The translations under genes and the position numbers were made by a program. The notes beneath the pieces were generated by a model that saw nothing but the letters and a program-made list of their open reading frames with translations, did not search any database and was not told the DNA's origin. Positions 26,434-32,053 of a DNA stretch of 32,053 nucleotides are shown here, in pieces (positions within the stretch are counted from its first letter, which is position 1; each line of letters starts with the position of its first letter). The stretch is from Pelagophyceae sp. CCMP2097 (lineage: Eukaryota > Sar > Pelagophyceae). The stretch covers positions 772,924 through 804,976 of the forward strand of contig MU657174.1 in NCBI GenBank assembly GCA_026770575.1, read 5' to 3'.

Positions 26434-29400
26434 ATGCAGCACGAGGGCGCGTGCTCGGCGTACGCCTGGGGCTGGGTCGAGGACGGGCGCAACGGCGTCG
26501 GCGAGGAAGTGGCGCGGCGCGAAAAGCAGGGGATGCTGCCCCGGTGCGCCTCCTGCAGTGGGGGCCTGCGTTCTTGCTCATAGCCTCCAGCGGCCCTGCG
26601 GTGGCTTCTCACAGCCTGCAGCGGCATTGCGGTGGCTTATTCGGATCGATGCGCCATCTCAGTGCGAACGTCTCGCGCAGGCCCGTCTGGGCCCTCGGCC
26701 GGGACAAGGCCGTCCGCGCGTCCAAGTGCGCGGCCGGCCACCGCCACTCCGTCTTCCTGCTCCTCGGCGGCCAGGTCCGCACCTGCGGCAGCGGCGCCGA
26801 CGGCGCGCTCGGCGCGCTCTTCGGCGCCGCGCCCGAGGCGGACGCGGTGCTGCCACCGCTGCCGCCGGCGTCCCGCGACGCGCCGCCGCCGGTGGACCGC
26901 GCGGCGCTGCGCCACGCGCGCGCGCAGAAATGCGCCTACGAACCCGTGACCGTGGACGGCTTCTCGGGCAAGGACGCGGTCGTCGACGTCTTCGCCGGCG
27001 ACGCGACCACTTTTGCACTCACCGCCGTGCGTCGCCCGCGCCGGACCTTACCCGTCGTGTGCCCGCGCCGGCGCGCGTCGATCTCAGTCAATCTCCATGG
27101 TCCCAGCACTGTCGTGGTCGACCGTCCGAGGACGATCCGCGTTCGTAGTCGGGCGTGCTCTATTCCTGGGGCCGCGGCGCGTTCGGCGCGCTGGGCCACG
27201 ACGACGGCGAGCGCGACCACTTCACGCCGGCAAAGCTCAGTGGCCGCGCGTTCGGTCACGCAACCCTTTTTTTGCCGGTCACGCAACCCTTTGCCAGAGT
27301 TTTGGGAGAACGGCGCCGCCGCAGAAGCGGCGAGTGGACGCTGCGGCTAGGCACGCTCCGGTTCGCGTCGCACCCGGTGCGGCGCGTGGCGTGCGGCGCT
27401 TCGCACTGCGTCGTCGCGTGCACGACGAACGTGCTCTTCGGCTGGGGCCGCAACGACGCGGGCCAAGTCGGCGTCGGCGACGCCTCGCGCGCCGTGCTCA
27501 AGCCCGAGGTGCGGCGCCGTGGGGCGCGGAAACTCTCGACGGCCGCCCGCAGGTCATCGTCCTGAGCCAGGGGGACTCGAAGCAGCCCGTGGTGCGCGAC
27601 GTGTCCGCGGGCGCGGCGCACACGGTCTGCGTCTGCGTCGTCCGCCTCGGCGGCCAAGATGACGTCATCGTCTACGCCTGGGGCGACCCGGCGAACCGGC
27701 GCCTCGGCGGCGTCGACGAGAAGAAGCATGCCTCGCCCCAGGTGAGCGGGGCCGCCGTCGCGGCGGGTCGTGACCGCACTCGTAGCGGCTCGCGCTGCTG
27801 GCCAAATTTATGACTCGGATGCGCCTCAAGATCGCCACCGCGCCGGACCGCGGCGAGCGGTGCATCGTCTCCTGCGGCGGCGCGCACACGCTGCTGCTGA
27901 CTTCCATTTGCACTTTGGTGGCCTGGGGCGCAGGCAGCTACGGGCAGTTGGGGTACGGAGACGTTTGGGACCACGACACTCCTATAATCATCCCGCGCGT
28001 CCGAGCCGTCATCGCCTTTTCCGCCGGCGCACGGCACTCCATCGCCGTCGAGGGCGTCTCCGACCGCAAGGGGTGAGAGGCGCCGTCCGAGAAAGTCGTT
28101 GGAAGGCATCTTCCGGTGACGCGTCCGCCGTTCACCGTCGGTCTCTAGGCCAAACGAGTTCGAGGCGGCCGCAAAGCTCCTCAATCTCGGCGACGTCTTC
28201 AAGCCAAAGCCGCCAAAGCCAAAGGCCGACGACGCAGACGAGGTCCGTCGTCTTTTGGGCCTAGCGGATCTGTCGGATGGCGGAGACCGCCGGCCTGCCG
28301 CAGGAAGCAAAACCGGGCAAGCTGTGGGCGTGGGGCTTCAACTCCTTTGGCGAGCTCGGCGTCGGCGACGTTGACGTGCGGCTGCAGCCCTGCGCCGTGC
28401 GCGCGCTCGACGCGGCTACTGTGAAAGCCTGCGCCGCGGGCGCGCAGCACTCCCTCGCGCTCACCACAGGCGTGTTTCCAAGAGGCTTGGAACCGCACCC
28501 CTTGTAATCGCACCGAGGGCCTCTCCGCTAGGCGACGCGGTGGCGTTCAAGGACGACGCGCGGTACCAGCCGTCTTTGGCGGTGCTCAAGGAGCGCGGCG
28601 GCTACCGCCACCTGGCCAAACTTAAGGCCAAACTCGAGGAGGACCACCTCGATTCCGCGGGCCTCGACGAGCCGGACGCGATGGTGCCCGGTAAGCGCCG
28701 CGGACCGCCGGACCGCCGCCGCACAAAACGAAATAGGGCAGCCGGGCGTCGCGAACGTGCCCGCGCGGCCGTCGCCGCCCTTCGAGCCAGCACTGCGCTA
28801 CTGCCTCGACACGGCGCGTCGGGAATGCCGGGCGCGCACCGCCCCGAACGATGCGCTAGGTGCCTCTTGCGAACCCGCGGGACAAGTCACGGGACATCGC
28901 GCGGCGGTCGTCGTACGAGGCCGTCGTGCGGTGCCTCCCCTGCGGCCTGCGCCTCGTCTGCCGCGCGTGTGCGCGGCGGTGCCACGGCGGCCACGCCGTC
29001 GAGCCGTCGTTCGTGCGGTGGGTGCCCGTCGAGATGGTGTGCGGCTGCCTCGCGTCTGGCAAGTGCCGCGTCAAGTGGTCTAAAGAACGTGCAGTCTTCG
29101 ACGGTCTCGTCGAGGCCACTCAAAAGGAGCGCATCTCAGAAACGGACACGCGCGCGCCGGCGGACGAGGTGCTGGGTATGGGCCACTTTCGGCGTTTGCT
29201 CCGAGATTTGCACCCGGCGGGCGTTGCAGAAGACGACTTCGATTCGGGTGAAGTCGGCCTCCACACCGCAGCGGGGACAACTTCGTGGGCCGCCTTCGAA
29301 AAGTGGCACACGCCGTACTTCGAGGAGAAGGACCGCGAGGTAATGTCTGTTTCATACTAGGAATCCTACTTCAGGGCCACAGTTTCAGAATTGTTATGAG

Positions 29401-29553
29401 GTCCCTTCTCCGACCCCTTGCCCAAACCAGACGTCGGGCCGGACGCGCGCTCTCTAGGTCGAGCAGCTCGCAGACTTTGAGACAGAGGCCGCCGCCGCCG
29501 CCGCCGCGGGCGGACGGTCCCCGGCGCCGCGCCGCGACAATGCGGCGCGATGA
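26434..29553 (+). CDS. RCC1-propeller protein with C-terminal UBR-type zinc finger
   Basis: Twelve exons: 26434-26543, 26681-27026, 27149-27239, 27351-27508, 27553-27741, 27786-28072, 28149-28242, 28304-28469, 28532-28690, 28737-28813, 28860-29339 and 29458-29553. All phases agree; 750 aa. Introns are 44-137 nt; those starting at 28470 (GCGTGT) and 28814 (GCGCGT) are GC-AG. RCC1 blades run from residue 7 to about 500 (SAYAWGWVEDGRNGVG, LYSWGRGAFGALG, FGWGRNDAGQVGVGD, AWGAGSYGQLGYGD, LWAWGFNSFGELGVGD). Residues about 584-628 are a zinc finger: C584, C587, C593, C596, C600-H601, H604, C620, C622 and C628, the order of a UBR box. UBR boxes read N-degrons in E3 ligases; RCC1 blades bind proteins or chromatin. 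A role in targeted degradation is inferred. No RING or HECT domain is visible. Confidence 0.85.
26582..26638 (+). repeat. Tandem repeat in RCC1-gene intron 1
   Basis: A 26-bp unit starting AGCCTCCAGCGG recurs at period 31 (26582-26607 and 26613-26638) with three differences. It lies wholly inside the 137-nt first intron, between its donor at 26544 and acceptor at 26680. Confidence 0.7.
27253..27292 (+). repeat. Exact 17-bp direct repeat in RCC1-gene intron 3
   Basis: CGGTCACGCAACCCTTT occurs at 27253-27269 and 27276-27292, with a slightly different T-run after each copy. It lies inside the 111-nt third intron. Confidence 0.7.
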
Positions 29554-29623
29554 CCAAGTCGGCCGTAAGCATCGGAGTTTGAGAAAAAGTGTTCGATTAG
29601 TGCTGGCATGGTGCGGCCTTTCG

Positions 29624-30430
29624 TTATCGGAAGGTGCTGCGCTGCTTTGCGACAAAGGCGGCCCACTTGCGCATGGCCGGGTCCGCTTTGAGCGTTTCGA
29701 GCGTGGCGAAATTGCGCGCGAGCGTGGCGTTGGACGCGAAATCGTGGATAGCCCGATGGCACGGCGAACAGACTGAAATGCCCCAGCCCAGCAGAAACGC
29801 GCGCGTCAAACGCGGCTGCTTGCGCGCTTCCTTCGGCAGCAGGTCCGCGGTAAGCCTGCCGGCGAAGCGGTCGTGCGTCTCTTTCGGGATGAGGTGGTGA
29901 AAAGTGAGAGCCACAGTGCGGTCGCACAAAGCGCACGGCCCGTCCTCGGCGTCGCCGTCGACGACGTCGGCGCCGTCGCGGATCGACGCGGGCGCGGTGA
30001 GCTGCGGCTTGTCGTACTCGACGAAGCGCAGCTGCACCAGCTCGTGCTCGCCGCGGCCCGAAACTGCCGAAACGGTCGCGGCGTGCCACTCGCGGTCCTC
30101 GTCCAGCAGCGCGACGACGGCCGCGCCCGCGCGGAACCGCGGCGAAAGCAGTTTAACCTGGCGCAGCGCGTGCACCGCCGCCGCCGCGAGTTCCGCGGTG
30201 TCGTCGCCGTCGGACCCCGCCGCCCCTGCCGTCGCCTCGAGCGCCTCGCAGACGACGGCCTCCCAGGCCTCGACGTCGAGCGCCTGAGAGGCGCGATCGT
30301 CGGAGACGACGCTCGCGGCGAAGTATTCGGCGCCGAGCGAGCCGCAAATCTCGCGCAACAGCGCCTCGCAACACTTCGCAACCGCGTCTTCGTCTTCGGA
30401 GAGATAGAAGACGAGCTGCGATGAGCCCAT
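29624..30430 (-). CDS. Tudor-like plus HNH nuclease-like protein
   Basis: A single exon of 268 aa from MGSSQLVFYLSEDEDAV. Residues 1-95 are helical and unassigned. Residues about 98-145 (PRFRAGAAVVALLDEDREWH, then QLRFVEYDKPQL) resemble an SMN/SGF29-type Tudor barrel: V-A-x-x-x-D-x-E-W-x-x-A, then V-x-L-x-F-V-E-Y. Residues 166-235 are an HNH-like treble-clef: C166-x2-C169, ALTFHHLIP (H178-H179), then VCSPCHRAIHDF (C221-x2-C224-H225, H229). The paired CxxC zinc ligands and histidines are complete. HNH domains are mostly DNA nucleases; this HHLIP version occurs in eukaryotic proteins of unknown role. Tudor domains read methylated Lys/Arg. No signal or TM is seen, so a nuclear role is plausible but inferred. 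It converges with the RCC1 gene 70 bp away. Confidence 0.8.
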   Translation of the reverse strand: MGSSQLVFYLSEDEDAVAKCCEALLREICGSLGAEYFAASVVSDDRASQALDVEAWEAVVCEALEATAGAAGSDGDDTAELAAAAVHALRQVKLLSPRFRAGAAVVALLDEDREWHAATVSAVSGRGEHELVQLRFVEYDKPQLTAPASIRDGADVVDGDAEDGPCALCDRTVALTFHHLIPKETHDRFAGRLTADLLPKEARKQPRLTRAFLLGWGISVCSPCHRAIHDFASNATLARNFATLETLKADPAMRKWAAFVAKQRSTFR

Positions 30431-30653
30431 CGCCGCCCGCCGCGCGGGGCGTCCGTGCCCGACCCTCGCGTCCGTGCTCTGACCAGCTGGAAGCCCTGAC
30501 TCGACCGCTCGGCGGGACTCTGAGTCGGAGATTTACAGAAACCTTCTCCAAAACATTTTTGTAAAACTCCGGTGTCCCGTTTTGTAAAAGACCCGATTCG
30601 AGCACTGATTCGAGCAACGCCAACTGGCAACGCCAGGCCGGCGACGCCGGCGG
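30431..30653. promoter_or_regulatory. Bidirectional promoter with short duplicated motifs
   Basis: This is the 223-bp divergent spacer. On the plus-strand side several motifs occur twice in succession: TTTTGTAAAA (about 30557 and 30580), GATTCGAGCA (30595 and 30607) and CAACGCCA (30615 and 30628). The pairs sit 18-74 bp upstream of the plus-strand ATG as counted from the nearest copy of each. Confidence 0.55.
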
Positions 30654-31677
30654 ATGTTGCCGTCGGTCCACGTCGCCGGTGCCGGCGCCGAAACAGCCCG
30701 GCGAGAGAAGCTAGCGCGGCTGCGCGGCAAGAAAAAGGGTGCCTCGGGGTCTCGACGCATCTCCTTGCCTGGAGCGGCGGCGACCGACCTGACGCGGTCG
30801 TTGCCCGTGCGGCCGACGTCGCCGCTGCCACCGTCGGAGCCGGAGACGCCTCCAAAGTCTGCGCGACTCTCGACGCCGCGGGCCTCCGAGCCCGTCTCGC
30901 CGTGCCCGCCGGCGACTTCGCCGCCGTGAGTGCCGCGTGGACCCGCTCCGGGGGCAAACGAGCTCCGTTGGAAGCTCACAGACCAAGGCTGTGACGAACA
31001 TGCGGGAGAAACTGTCGTCGATACAAGTCGACGGGTATCGGATAGGCCGCCGTCACCTCCCCCGACGGGCGAACTCGACGACGCCGCGACGGGCGAACTC
31101 AGCGACGGCGACCTCAAGGATTTGCAAGCGCGGTGGGACACGGCATCCTACTTGCTCCGTGAGTCGGCACCGCGGCGCCCCCGGCCGGCCCGATGTTCGC
31201 CTTTTCAGGAAAGCCAAAGTTGGACGCCCAGGCGCTCGCGGAGGCTTCGCAAGCCGCATCGGACGGCATCTTCTACATCAAGTCCATCACCGACGAAGCC
31301 GCGAGGATCGGCATCCGACGGGGGGCGCTCTCCAAGCTGTGAGTCGCAGAGCGCGTGGCGTCGAACGGACGCGGCGGCGACTGTGTAGGCTGCTCCCCTA
31401 CGGCGAGGAGACTTCCACGCTGGAGCAGGCGCACTCGTCCAACACGGCCGAATACGAAAAGCTCGAGGCCTTTGGCGTCGACCGCGGCAAGGCGACGCGC
31501 CTCGTCGGCCTCGCAAACGCGACGCGCGCTTTGATCCGAGTCAAGATCGCAGACGACAACGACGTCGCGCAGGCGCACGAGGCCTGCCGCGAGCTCCACA
31601 CCTTCTTTCAGGCGCTCGCCGATATAGCGCGCGCCGCGGGGCTCTCTGACTACCAAGTCTTCGAGCACCTCGTCTGA
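30654..31677 (+). CDS. Hypothetical protein, 4 exons
   Basis: Exons 30654-30925, 31046-31158, 31209-31338 and 31389-31677; introns of 120, 50 and 50 nt. All three donors are GTGAGT, and acceptors are GGATAG, TTTCAG and TGTGTAG. Phases 2, 1 and 2 agree; 267 aa. Residues 1-100 are low complexity (ARREKLARLRGKKKGASGSR, then Ser/Pro-rich). From about 105 the protein is a well-formed helical domain: GELSDGDLKDLQARWDTASY, LAEASQAASDGIFYIKSITD, YEKLEAFGVDRGKATRLVGL, RALIRVKIADDNDVAQAHEA, AAGLSDYQVFEHLV. I recognise no family. The three classical GTGAGT donors differ from the GTGCG type prevailing elsewhere in the window. Confidence 0.8.
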
Positions 31678-32053
31678 TGTAAAGGCAGTTGTCCTCGTCT
31701 GATGTAAAATCTACGGTTCTGGCGACCCTCGACCACACTAGTCGGACCTCTTGCCTTGCAGGCCTCTCGCAGCTGGACTCGCACTCTTCGCCGAAACTCT
31801 TTAAGAAACAATTCTGGTGGATAATGATAAGGCCGCAAGAAATTAATTTCTTGTTTAGCGTCGGACCGATTCCAAGATTTGATCAATAGCTCAATAGGTA
31901 ATTGTAAATTGTAAATTGTAAAAGGCCCCTGGGACGCGACCAAGCCCCCGGGCAGGAGAGCTAACGACAGTAGTGCGTGCTGTCGCCAGTGTCGCGGCGT
32001 ACAATCGTAGCAAACTGCATCTCCCTACCTCTTTCTTTCGGCGATTTTTTTTC
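31678..32053. other. AT-richer 3' region, no gene seen
   Basis: This holds the 3' flank of the preceding gene. The end of that gene (CCTCGTCTGATGTAAA) is partly duplicated at about 31694. There is an 18-bp perfect palindrome at 31836-31853 and a 7-bp AATTGTA unit repeated three times at 31900-31920. Open frames here are short and of atypical composition. Confidence 0.6.
31836..31853. repeat. Perfect 18-bp AT-rich palindrome
   Basis: CAAGAAATTAATTTCTTG is identical to its reverse complement. It lies about 160 bp downstream of the last gene. It may be a cruciform-prone site, a 3'-end signal or a binding site; nothing distinguishes these. Confidence 0.7.

Overview
The window is nuclear DNA of a very GC-rich, gene-dense eukaryotic microbe. 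Most genes are broken by tiny spliceosomal introns (43-145 nt), and their products are eukaryote-only families: a U-box cyclophilin, an ER tail-anchored UBC6-type E2, RCC1 propeller, IQ-motif, ankyrin and Sel1 proteins. Composition, gene density, intron style and the repeat-protein repertoire suggest a small unicellular alga, most like a pelagophyte stramenopile such as Aureococcus. This is an inference from style; a prasinophyte or haptophyte is not excluded. The run of 35 Ns at 19932-19966 shows a draft assembly. I saw no tRNA, rRNA or CRISPR array.

Exon structures were built by hand, by joining reading frames across GT-AG (rarely GC-AG) boundaries whose phases agree. Nearly all models close in frame, which is the main support for them.

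Layout. 421-1291(+): secreted or membrane-targeted coiled-coil protein. 1580-3182(-): type II Golgi-type glycosyltransferase. 3358-4408(+): OMS1/METTL7-like mitochondrial methyltransferase. 4563-5003(-): small two-TM protein. 5223-8814(-): 1130-aa ankyrin protein with RPGTA repeats. 8915-9754(+): tropomodulin-like LRR protein. 10075-13711(+): PDZ-like/IQ/coiled-coil protein. 13748-15716(-): PPIL2. 15897-16777(+): mitochondrial-type Sel1 protein. 16778-17429: AT-richer spacer. 17430-19328(+): AGF-repeat protein. 19531-19874(-) and 20054-20536(-): two small membrane proteins separated by a 15-bp minisatellite. 21159-21717: a transposon-like element with terminal inverted repeats. 21747-22938(-): UBC6/UBE2J E2. 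23169-24260(+): unknown acidic protein. 24267-25861(-): galectin-like protein. 26434-29553(+): 12-exon RCC1 plus UBR-box protein. 29624-30430(-): Tudor-HNH protein. 30654-31677(+): unknown protein.

Genes mostly alternate strand, giving divergent pairs with 100-230 bp shared promoters and convergent pairs with 6-290 bp between stop codons. Ubiquitin or protein quality control recurs in PPIL2 (U-box), UBC6 (E2) and the UBR-box protein, but nothing indicates an operon-like system. The most notable items are the duplicated 3' splice site in the E2 gene, which would switch between tail-anchored and soluble forms, the inverted-repeat element beside it, and the three unusual domain architectures between 24.2 and 30.5 kb.
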